Source: Planctomycetota bacterium (GTDB lineage Bacteria > Planctomycetota > Brocadiia > Brocadiales > Brocadiaceae). Taken from it: a stretch of DNA of 64,000 nt. Under the pieces are notes generated by a model. It saw only the letters and a list, made by a program, of their open reading frames with translations. It ran no database searches and was not told where the DNA came from. Below are positions 36,845 to 44,563 of the stretch, piece by piece; positions within the stretch are counted from its first letter, which is position 1, and the number at the start of each line of letters is the position of its first letter. The stretch spans positions 24,502-88,501 of the forward strand of contig VGXV01000011.1 in the NCBI GenBank assembly GCA_016873165.1. The letters run 5' to 3'. A program made the position numbers and the translations under genes.

Positions 36845-37222
36845 ATGAAAACAAAATCATTAGGGCGATATATCGTGGCTGATCCTGATACCTGTCATGG
36901 AGAACCGACATTTCGCGGCACGTGCATTTTGGTTGCAGATGTGCTTGAGCAAGTTGCCAATGGTATGGACTGGGAGGCAATAATTGAAGAATGGCGCGGC
37001 AAACTGACTAAAGAAGCAATTGCTGAAGCCGTTCGCCTTGCTCGTGAGGCATTAATTACGCATACGCCGGAATTAATAACGGAGACGACTAAACGAGGGA
37101 CGATAGATGAGGGACGAGTGACGAGAGATGAAAGGGCGATTAGCGTCCCTCGTCTTTCCTTAAAATTCGTGAGATTCGTGTTCCACAAAAACTTTCCAAA
37201 AAAAGAAGTTTTTACGGAGTAA
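36845..37222 (+). CDS. DUF433 protein with a repeat-encoded C-terminal tail
   Basis: 125 aa. Residues 1-77 are a DUF433 domain: IVADPDTCHGEPTFRGT, a short winged-helix-like antitoxin often paired with a DUF5615 PIN-like toxin. From about residue 78 the frame runs into a GACGAGGGACG / CGTCCCTCGTC repeat also present at 44340, so the last about 45 residues (TKRGTIDEGRVTRDER...) are probably not native. No DUF5615 toxin follows, so this is an orphan. SD TAGGAG. Confidence 0.75.
   Translation: MKTKSLGRYIVADPDTCHGEPTFRGTCILVADVLEQVANGMDWEAIIEEWRGKLTKEAIAEAVRLAREALITHTPELITETTKRGTIDEGRVTRDERAISVPRLSLKFVRFVFHKNFPKKEVFTE
37086..37165. repeat. Inverted repeat inserted in the DUF433 gene end
   Basis: ACGAGGGACGATAGATGAGG and GGGCGATTAGCGTCCCTCGT; the outer arms pair. 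The same unit recurs at about 44342-44411. Confidence 0.8.
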
Positions 37223-37293
37223 TACTAAAATAAAGTGTGACAAAATAAACGGTTTAGATGCATGTCATAAGGCAAAAGAGGGGGGGATACATA

Positions 37294-37515
37294 ATGTTAA
37301 AAATAGTTGAGGAAGTGCCGTTTTTCCAGGACGAAAAAACAAAGGAGAAATTTCTCCTGGTATTGGGTGCCCTGAGCACACGTCTGATAAGTTTGAGAAA
37401 GGCGGCAGAAATTATGGAATTAGAAGAAGCCACCTTACTTGAAATTATGGAAATGCTCGGTTTTGAATTTTCATACTTAGAGGAAAAGGATATAGAGGTA
37501 GAAAGGAACAGCTAA
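37294..37515 (+). CDS. UPF0175-like antitoxin
   Basis: 73 aa from ATG 37294, chosen over 37258 because a strong AGGGGGGG lies before it. A helical segment SLRKAAEIMELEEATLLEIM is typical of UPF0175/VapB-type antitoxins that pair with DUF3368 toxins. The TTG start of the toxin gene follows the stop directly. Confidence 0.8.
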   Translation: MLKIVEEVPFFQDEKTKEKFLLVLGALSTRLISLRKAAEIMELEEATLLEIMEMLGFEFSYLEEKDIEVERNS

Positions 37516-37995
37516 TTGAAGGTTGTATTTAATACTTCCCCTATTATTTTTCTTTACAAACTTGGATATCTTGAGCTTGCATTAAATCTATTCGATGATA
37601 TTTATATCCCTGCATCCGTATTTACAGAAATCAGCAGGAAGGAGGACAAATTAAATACTCTTATTGAGGTATTAATTCAGGAAGAAGCATTTAAACAAAG
37701 AGAGATTAAGCTAATCAATATCTTTCGCGGTTTAAACCAAAGAATCGGGAGAGGAGAATCAGAAGCTATTGTTCTGGCTATAGAACTGGAAGCAGATTAT
37801 GTAATACTTGACGATTTTGTGGCAAGAAAAGAGGCAATAAAACTAGGGTTGAATGTTAAAGGTACACTTGGAATTATAAGAAAGTTAATGATCGATAAGT
37901 ATATAGAAGTAATAGCCATAGATGATTTATACGAGAAACTTAAAGAAATGAAATTTAGGGTAAAAAAGGATGTTTTCAATAAAATATTCGAATAG
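37516..37995 (+). CDS. DUF3368 PIN-like toxin
   Basis: 159 aa, TTG start immediately after the antitoxin stop. The PIN fold has NTSPIIFLYKLG, RIGRGESEAIVLAIE and YVILDDFVARKEA, with acidic residues conserved, then KGTLGIIRKL. Probable RNase of a toxin-antitoxin pair, placed 92 bases before the hydrogenase small subunit gene. Confidence 0.87.
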   Translation: MKVVFNTSPIIFLYKLGYLELALNLFDDIYIPASVFTEISRKEDKLNTLIEVLIQEEAFKQREIKLINIFRGLNQRIGRGESEAIVLAIELEADYVILDDFVARKEAIKLGLNVKGTLGIIRKLMIDKYIEVIAIDDLYEKLKEMKFRVKKDVFNKIFE

Positions 37996-38087
37996 GTGGT
38001 TGGTTATTAAAACTTCCCAGATAAAAGGAAAACGGATGATTTGATTTGCAGCATATTGTTTATGGTCAAAAATACAGGAGATGCGAA

Positions 38088-39077
38088 ATGAAAAACCTTC
38101 TTTGCCTTCACGGACTCGGCTGCGGCGGCGATACAATCTCCCTCCTGAACGCCGAAGAACCGGATTTGCTGACCGCCCTTGAAATGCTTGAGATAAACGT
38201 TGCATGGCACCCCTCCATCTCACTTGAAAAGGGCGACGACGTCAAACAAATCTGCGCCGATTTTGCCAGCGGGAAACGTAGCCTGGATTTATTTATTGTG
38301 GAAGGCGCCGTTCCGACGGGGCCGGACGGCACCGGGCGTATCTTTGAATTTCTCGACAGGCCATTCATTGACTGGGTCAGGGACCTGGCGGCCGTCGCGG
38401 AATACACTATCGCCGTAGGCACGTGCGCGACTTCCGGCGGCATTCCCTCGGCAAACCCGAACCCTACCGGGGCAAACGGTCTGCAATTCACGCGGGATAA
38501 AACCGGCGGCATTCTTGGGACAGACTACCGGTCTAAGGCAGGTTTTCCCGTGATAAATATCCCTGGATGCCCGTCCCATCCCGACTGGATACTGGAATCG
38601 CTTTATCTTATTGCTACAGGAAAACTACTCCATGAGCATCTTGACTACGCAAACCGTCCCGCCCATTTTTTCAATAATCTCGCCCACCACTCCTGCCCAA
38701 GAAACGAGTTCTATGAATTTAAGGCGTCCGCTGAAGAATTCGGGCAGATGGGCTGTCTGTTCGAGCGCCTGGGCTGCCGGGGCACTCAGTGCGAATCCGA
38801 CTGCAATATCCGCCTGTGGCTTGGCAGGACGGGTTCCTGCACAAGGGGTGGTTATCCATGCATATCATGCACCTCACAGAATTTTCCTCTTCCGGATATT
38901 AACTATTTCAAAACCGAGACCATGGCAGGCGTGCCAAAGGCCCTGCCGAAAGACGTGCCAAAGGCATGGTACATAGGCATGGTCGGGCTTGCGAAAATGG
39001 CAACGCCGGAACGTCTGAAGATAAACGCCGTTTCTACACAGAACAAATACCGTAAAAAAGGAGAGGGTCAATCATGA
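38088..39077 (+). CDS. [NiFe]-hydrogenase small subunit with Asp in the proximal-cluster motif
   Basis: 329 aa from ATG 38088, with AGGAG seven bases upstream; an in-frame upstream start at 38046 is poorer. The start MKNLLCLHGLGCGGDTISLL has Cys then Asp where most small subunits have Cys-x2-Cys. The other proximal ligands are in GTCATSGG and NIPGCPSHPDW. Medial and distal cluster ligands are complete: HHSCPRNEFYEF, MGCLFERLGCRG, ESDC, YPCISC. No twin-arginine signal or C-terminal anchor, so it is likely cytoplasmic. Overlaps the large-subunit gene by four bases. Confidence 0.93.
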   Translation: MKNLLCLHGLGCGGDTISLLNAEEPDLLTALEMLEINVAWHPSISLEKGDDVKQICADFASGKRSLDLFIVEGAVPTGPDGTGRIFEFLDRPFIDWVRDLAAVAEYTIAVGTCATSGGIPSANPNPTGANGLQFTRDKTGGILGTDYRSKAGFPVINIPGCPSHPDWILESLYLIATGKLLHEHLDYANRPAHFFNNLAHHSCPRNEFYEFKASAEEFGQMGCLFERLGCRGTQCESDCNIRLWLGRTGSCTRGGYPCISCTSQNFPLPDINYFKTETMAGVPKALPKDVPKAWYIGMVGLAKMATPERLKINAVSTQNKYRKKGEGQS

Positions 39078-40528
39078 GCAAGACAATATCCATTTCTCCG
39101 TTTAACAGGGTTGAGGGCGATTTAAAAATTAAGGTGAAAATAGAGGACGGCAGGGTGGCGGACGCCAGGGCGTCCGGAACTATGTTCCGCGGATTTGAGC
39201 AGATACTCAAAGGGCATTTCCCGGAGGACGCCGTCATTTATACGCCCAGGATATGCGGCATTTGCTCCATATCGCACTCAGTCGCGTCCTCCAATGCGCT
39301 CGCGGCTATTTCAGAGGCGTTTGTCCCTTCAAGGAACGGACAGCTTGCAAAAAATATAAGCCACGCGACGGAAAACGCCATGAGCCATATTACGCAGTTT
39401 TATCTCTATTTTGGACCCGACCTCCTGAATAAAAAATATACCGGTTTTACGTATTATCCGGCCATGGAAAAACAGATGACGGGGTTAAAAGGGGAATCGG
39501 TAAAGACGATTATGAGCGAAAGAAAGAGGTTTCTCGAGATACTCGGTCTGATAGGCGGGAAATGGCCGCATACCCTTGCCCTCCAACCGGGCGGCATCAC
39601 GAAAGCGCTCACAACTTCCGATATCTTTCGCATAAAAGGAATTCTTAGACATTTTACCGGTGTAATGGAAACGGTGCTGCTCGGAATGCCCGTGAAGGAT
39701 TATCTTAGCATAAAATCCATACAGGAGTTTGACTCCGCTTTTACGGAAGAGGACATTGACAAATCCAATCTTGCCCTTTTTTATCATTTCGCGAAAGCAG
39801 CAGGGTTTTTTGATATGGGAAAAGGTCCTGGCAAGTTCATTGCCGCAGGCGCCTATCCCCGGCCTGACGGCAAGCCGTTTATACCTGCCGGTTACTGGAA
39901 CAACGGCGTACACCCGCTCGATATAAGCAAAATAACAGAATCAATCCACTATTCGTTTTTTGATTCAGGAAAACCAGTATCTGATCCCCACAAAGACGTC
40001 TCCGTTCCGAGGCATGATAAACCGCATGCCTATAGCTGGGCCAAGGCGCCCCGTTACAAGGGAGAGGTACTGGAAGTAGGCGCATTAGGCAGACAGCTTA
40101 TCAGCGGAGACGCCCTCATCACGGAATTATTTTCAAGGCATGGCTCAACTGTGTTTACAAGGGTATTCGCGCGTTTGCATGAATCGGTCAAACTGCTGAA
40201 TGAGATGGATACATGGGCGGATGAATTAAGTGCGGATGAGGACTATTATGCGAAAAATACCCTTAAACAAAATGCGGAAGGCATTGGCCTTACAGAGGCG
40301 GCGAGGGGGATTCTGGGGCATTGGATAAGCGTTGAAAATGGAAAGATAAAGAACTATCAGGTAATAACGCCTACCGGGTGGAACGCCTCTCCGCAGGATG
40401 AAAAGGAAAACCACGGCGCATTAGAACATGCCCTGATAGGTTTGCGGATAGAAGACGAGGGCAACCCGGCGGAGATCGAGCATGTGATACGCTCTTATGA
40501 CCCATGTCTCGTCTGCACCGTGCATTAA
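39074..40528 (+). CDS. [NiFe]-hydrogenase large subunit lacking the cleavable C-terminal tail
   Basis: 484 aa. The N-terminal nickel motif L1 is RICGICSISHSVASSNAL. The C-terminal motif L2 is DPCLVCTVH, followed at once by the stop codon. Standard pre-proteins carry about 15 more residues that an endopeptidase removes after nickel insertion; here nothing follows the His, so no protease is required. No endopeptidase gene is in the window. Together with the small subunit it should form an H2-oxidising or H2-sensing heterodimer. Closest subgroup not assignable by eye; group 1 or 2 by motif style. Confidence 0.94.
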   Translation: MSKTISISPFNRVEGDLKIKVKIEDGRVADARASGTMFRGFEQILKGHFPEDAVIYTPRICGICSISHSVASSNALAAISEAFVPSRNGQLAKNISHATENAMSHITQFYLYFGPDLLNKKYTGFTYYPAMEKQMTGLKGESVKTIMSERKRFLEILGLIGGKWPHTLALQPGGITKALTTSDIFRIKGILRHFTGVMETVLLGMPVKDYLSIKSIQEFDSAFTEEDIDKSNLALFYHFAKAAGFFDMGKGPGKFIAAGAYPRPDGKPFIPAGYWNNGVHPLDISKITESIHYSFFDSGKPVSDPHKDVSVPRHDKPHAYSWAKAPRYKGEVLEVGALGRQLISGDALITELFSRHGSTVFTRVFARLHESVKLLNEMDTWADELSADEDYYAKNTLKQNAEGIGLTEAARGILGHWISVENGKIKNYQVITPTGWNASPQDEKENHGALEHALIGLRIEDEGNPAEIEHVIRSYDPCLVCTVH

Positions 40529-40530
40529 GC

Positions 40531-40625
40531 ACATGACTTCACCACAAAGACACAAAGAAATAATTTTTCCCCTTTAATTTTCTTCTTTTATTACCTTTGT
40601 GCTCTTTGCGCCTTTGAGGTGAATT
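40531..40625. repeat. Imperfect inverted repeat after the hydrogenase genes
   Basis: TTCACCACAAAGACACAAAG pairs imperfectly with CTTTGTGCTCTTTGCGCCTT continuing TGAGGTGAA. May act as a terminator-like stem separating the hydrogenase genes from the kinase gene. Confidence 0.55.
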
Positions 40626-40663
40626 TTTATAATTTCCTGAAAAAATAAATAAAGAGGCAAAAA

Positions 40664-43105
40664 ATGGAAAACGTTCAACCTACTTATGATGACCTTTTGG
40701 CAAGGGTAAAGGAATTCGAAGTACAAGAAGAGGTTTTCCGCACGGTAATAAAGCAGGTGGAAAACCTTTACAGCGAACTTGCCTCCACGTATTCAGATAT
40801 TGAAAAGAAAAATCATCAACTGGAGCAGGAGATCGCCACGCGCAAGCGCATAGAGGCTGAATTGCAAAAGGCAAAAGAGGCTGCGGATGAAGCCAGCCGC
40901 GCAAAAAGTGATTTTCTCGCCAATATGAGCCATGAAATCCGCACGCCGATGAACGCCATCATCGGCATGTCGCACCTGGCCTTGCAAACCGATCTGAATG
41001 CCAGGCAGCGCAATTACATCGAGAAGGCGAATTCCGCCGCCAAGAATCTGCTCGGCATCATTAACGACATACTGGATTCCTCCAAGATCGAAGCGGGCAA
41101 AATGCAGCTTGAGCGCACCGGTTTTCATCTGGAAAATGTTATGGAACATCTGGCGGACCTTTCCGTTATCAAGGCGCAGGACAAAGGGCTGGAGATGTTG
41201 TTCGACGTGGGCACCGATGTGCCGACCGCCCTGATTGGCGACCCGCTCCGGCTGGGGCAGGTATTGATTAATCTGGTCAACAACGCCATCAAGTTCACCG
41301 AGAAGGGTGAAATTACTATAGGTATCCACAAGATTGCCGATGAACCTGACGGCGTGCGTTTACGCTTTCATGTGACAGATACCGGTCTGGGCCTGACGGA
41401 GGCGCAGCGCAACAAGCTGTTCACCGCTTTTTCTCAGGCGGACAGTTCGACCTCACGCAAATACGGTGGCACCGGCCTCGGCTTGGCCATCAGCAAGCGC
41501 CTGGTGGAACTGATGGAAGGTGAAATCGGCGTGGATAGCGAACCGGGCAAGGGCAGCACATTCCACTTCACCGCCAAATTCGGCTTGCAGGCCGAACAGC
41601 GCCACCTCGTTGCTACCGCCGGGGAGGTGTTGGGACTGCGCGTTCTGGTGGTGGACGATAATGCCGGCGCGCGTGAAATCCTGCTGTCCATGCTGGCGTC
41701 GCTCAAGTTCGACGCGGCTGCCGTAAGCGGCGGCATGGATGCTGTGAGCGAATTGGAGCAGGCTCAGAGGGAAGGCAAATCGTACGGCCTGGTGCTGATG
41801 GACTGGATGATGCCGGGCATGGATGGAATTGAAACCATAAAACGCATCCGCGCCGATGACAGGCTGGAGCAGACGCAGGCATTCATCATGGTGACGGCTT
41901 ATAAGCGGGAGGAATTGATGCAACGCGCCCATGACATACGGATTGAAGGCGTGTTGACCAAACCGGTGAGCCCGTCTACTTTGGTTGACAGTATACTCAA
42001 CGCCTTTGGTAAAGAGGTCGTGCACCGCCCGTTCAGAAAGGAATGGCAGGATGAGCACCGCGCCGCCGAAAAGGCCGTCCGCGGAGCGTATCTGCTGCTG
42101 GTGGAAGACAACATGGTCAATCAGGAACTGGCGATGGATATTCTCAAGGCCGCGGGCATTCGGGTTGACGTTGCCGGCAATGGCATAGAGGCCGTGGAGA
42201 AGGTGGCTCAGGCCGATTACGACGGCGTGCTGATGGATTGCCAGATGCCGGAGATGGATGGCTTCGAGGCCACGCGCAAGATCCGCGAAAACAAACAATT
42301 CGCCAATCTGCCGATCCTCGCCATGACGGCCAATGTGATGTCTGGCGACAAAGAAAAATGCATCGAATGCGGCATGAATGACCACATCGCAAAACCGATT
42401 GATGTCGGCCATCTTTTCCTCACGCTGGAACGCTGGATTAAACCGAAAGCGACTCCCGTGGAATCAAACGTCGCGGAAGCGGCGAAAGAGGATGACGTGC
42501 CTTACATAACCGGCCTGGAAACAGACAAGGCATTGCAGCGCGTCGGCGGCAGCGTCAAGTTACTGTGCAAGCTGATCAGCCGTTTCAACGAAACCCAGGC
42601 GGATGTCATGACGCGCATTAAGGCGGCCATTGAGAACAACGATACGGTAACCGCTATCCGTGAAGCGCACACGGTGAAAGGACTGGCGGGCAATATTGGC
42701 GCCGTGAAAATGGCTGAGTGCGCCGGCATGGTCGAGGGTATGATGATACGGAATGAGGCCGCCGGTCTGCCTCATGCGCTGGACGCGATGGGACAGGAAC
42801 TGGCTATCCTGCTGGAGCGGATAAGCTCCGCGATGGGAAGCCGCAAGCCAACGGTAGACGCGCCGACGGCCGGCGGCTTTGTTGACATGGAAATTCTCAC
42901 CTACGAGTTGCGGCAGCTTTCCGCACTGCTGGCGGATGACGATTCCAGGGCAGGAAAGCTGGTGGACGGCATTGCGGACAAACTCGGGGCGGCGGGGCAG
43001 GAACATTTTGCCAAACAACTCAAAAGACTTATTGTGAAATATGATTTTGAAGGGGCGATGGATACGCTGAATGAAACAGCGCAAGCTTTAGGGGTCATTC
43101 TCTGA
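40664..43105 (+). CDS. Soluble hybrid histidine kinase (HisKA-HATPase-REC-REC-HPt), GC-rich
   Basis: 813 aa, no membrane segment. The N-terminal helical segment ([20 protein letters not shown]) is shared with the kinase at 44564. His[22 protein letters not shown]; ATPase G2 [18 protein letters not shown]1 has Asp in [16 protein letters not shown]2 in [14 protein letters not shown]-terminal HPt has His in [12 protein letters not shown]. BarA/EvgS-like phosphorelay layout. Codon use is visibly more GC-rich than the neighbours, suggesting recent acquisition, perhaps from a proteobacterium. Followed by an HD-GYP regulator. Confidence 0.93.
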   Translation: MENVQPTYDDLLARVKEFEVQEEVFRTVIKQVENLYSELASTYSDIEKKNHQLEQEIATRKRIEAELQKAKEAADEASRAKSDFLANMSHEIRTPMNAIIGMSHLALQTDLNARQRNYIEKANSAAKNLLGIINDILDSSKIEAGKMQLERTGFHLENVMEHLADLSVIKAQDKGLEMLFDVGTDVPTALIGDPLRLGQVLINLVNNAIKFTEKGEITIGIHKIADEPDGVRLRFHVTDTGLGLTEAQRNKLFTAFSQADSSTSRKYGGTGLGLAISKRLVELMEGEIGVDSEPGKGSTFHFTAKFGLQAEQRHLVATAGEVLGLRVLVVDDNAGAREILLSMLASLKFDAAAVSGGMDAVSELEQAQREGKSYGLVLMDWMMPGMDGIETIKRIRADDRLEQTQAFIMVTAYKREELMQRAHDIRIEGVLTKPVSPSTLVDSILNAFGKEVVHRPFRKEWQDEHRAAEKAVRGAYLLLVEDNMVNQELAMDILKAAGIRVDVAGNGIEAVEKVAQADYDGVLMDCQMPEMDGFEATRKIRENKQFANLPILAMTANVMSGDKEKCIECGMNDHIAKPIDVGHLFLTLERWIKPKATPVESNVAEAAKEDDVPYITGLETDKALQRVGGSVKLLCKLISRFNETQADVMTRIKAAIENNDTVTAIREAHTVKGLAGNIGAVKMAECAGMVEGMMIRNEAAGLPHALDAMGQELAILLERISSAMGSRKPTVDAPTAGGFVDMEILTYELRQLSALLADDDSRAGKLVDGIADKLGAAGQEHFAKQLKRLIVKYDFEGAMDTLNETAQALGVIL

Positions 43106-43167
43106 AGCGCTTCTTTGAGGCATTGGGCCTGGCGCAAATTATATTGCATGAAAAGCAGGGAGAACAC

Positions 43168-44241
43168 ATGAACGAATTACAAACGAAACAAACGATCCTT
43201 GTTGTGGACGATACACCAGAAAATATCGATCTGCTTACCGAGGTGCTTAACCCCTATTACCGTACAAAGATCGCGACCAATGGAGAGAAGGCGCTGAAGA
43301 TCGCCTTTTCCAATAAGCCTCCGGATCTTATCCTGCTTGATATTATGATGCCGGGCATGAACGGATACGATGTATGTAAAAGTCTTAAGGAAAACCCGGA
43401 CACCCACGGTATTCCGGTGATTTTTGTCACCGCCATGAGCGAGGTGACAGACGAAAAGAAAGGGCTGGAAATGGGGGCGGTGGACTACATCACCAAGCCG
43501 ATCAGTCCGCCCATCGTTCTGGCGCGGGTCAAGACCCATCTTGCGCTTTACGACCAGACGCGCCACCTGGAGAACATGGTTGAACAGCGCACCGCCGATC
43601 TCGAAAAAGCCCGGCGACACATTATTTGCCGTCTCGGACGCGCTTCGGAATTTAAGGATAATGAAACCGGGAATCATGTCATCCGTATGAGTCATTACAC
43701 CCGCCTGATTGCCCAAGCCTTCGGGTTGGGAGAAGAATCCGTTAATATATTGTTTAACGCAGCGCCGATGCACGACGTCGGCAAGATCGGCGTCCCCGAC
43801 AACATACTGCTCAAGCCCGGCAAGCTCGATGAAATTGAATGGGCGGTCATGCGCATGCACCCGCAAATGGGTGCGGAAATTATCGGACAGCACCCCAGCA
43901 TCCTGCTCCAGACGGCGCATAACATCTCACTCACGCACCACGAAAAATGGGACGGCACTGGTTACCCCAAAAAACTCAAGGGCGAGGAAATCCCGCTGTC
44001 CGGCCGGATTGTCGCCATTGCCGACGTTTTCGATGCCCTGACAACAGCCCGCCCTTACAAAAAGGCATGGTCCGTTGAGGAGACGGTGCGTGAAATACAA
44101 AAATGCGCCGGCACGAATTTTGATCCAGGCCTGATTGCGCCTTTCAATGCGGCATTACCTGAAATTCTGAAAATCATGGAGCAATACTCTGAGGAACACG
44201 GGGCATTGAATGACCTGGATTTTATTAAAAGCGCCAGCTAA
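43168..44241 (+). CDS. Response regulator HD-GYP phosphodiesterase
   Basis: 357 aa from ATG 43168 (MNELQTKQTILVVDDTPENI), with GGGAG upstream; an earlier in-frame start at 43123 lacks support. REC: Asp in LILLDIMMPGMNG. HD-GYP: MHDVGKIGVPD, HPQMGAEII, HHEKWDGTGYPKKLKGEEI, FDALTTARPYKK. The divalent-metal ligands look complete, so it is likely an active c-di-GMP phosphodiesterase. 62 bases after the GC-rich kinase, probably its output partner. Confidence 0.93.
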   Translation: MNELQTKQTILVVDDTPENIDLLTEVLNPYYRTKIATNGEKALKIAFSNKPPDLILLDIMMPGMNGYDVCKSLKENPDTHGIPVIFVTAMSEVTDEKKGLEMGAVDYITKPISPPIVLARVKTHLALYDQTRHLENMVEQRTADLEKARRHIICRLGRASEFKDNETGNHVIRMSHYTRLIAQAFGLGEESVNILFNAAPMHDVGKIGVPDNILLKPGKLDEIEWAVMRMHPQMGAEIIGQHPSILLQTAHNISLTHHEKWDGTGYPKKLKGEEIPLSGRIVAIADVFDALTTARPYKKAWSVEETVREIQKCAGTNFDPGLIAPFNAALPEILKIMEQYSEEHGALNDLDFIKSAS

Positions 44242-44563
44242 ACCCCGTGATTGATGAAGAAGCCAATCCTGTTGGAACGAATATTAGCGCAGCAAAGCCG
44301 CAACCAAAAAATGATTGGAATACGAATGGCACGAGTAAACGAGGAGCGAGGGACGAAGGAAGATAGATGAAGGGGCGATTAGCGTCCCTCGTCCCTCGTC
44401 TATCTTCCTTCGTCTTCGGTTCTTATGCAAGTGGAAGGGAAATGGCTGAGTCTGATTTTGATGTATAAAAGGGTCTTTTATTTCCTGGAGAGATATTTAA
44501 CTCAGGTGTATAAAGCTCAAGCATGAGAAATCACATTACGAAAACCGTTTAGGTTTTGTACCT
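44242..44563. repeat. Gap with the GACGAGGGACG inverted repeat
   Basis: Inverted repeat GCGAGGGACGAAGGAAGATA (44346-44365) with GTCCCTCGTCTATCTTCCTT (about 44391-44410), enclosing GGGCGATTAGCG. Same family as the unit at 37086. No gene. Confidence 0.8.

Noticed and set aside
40664..43105. Several long opposite-strand frames (for example 41453-42412)
   Set aside because: Shadows caused by GC-rich codons of the kinase; no family match.
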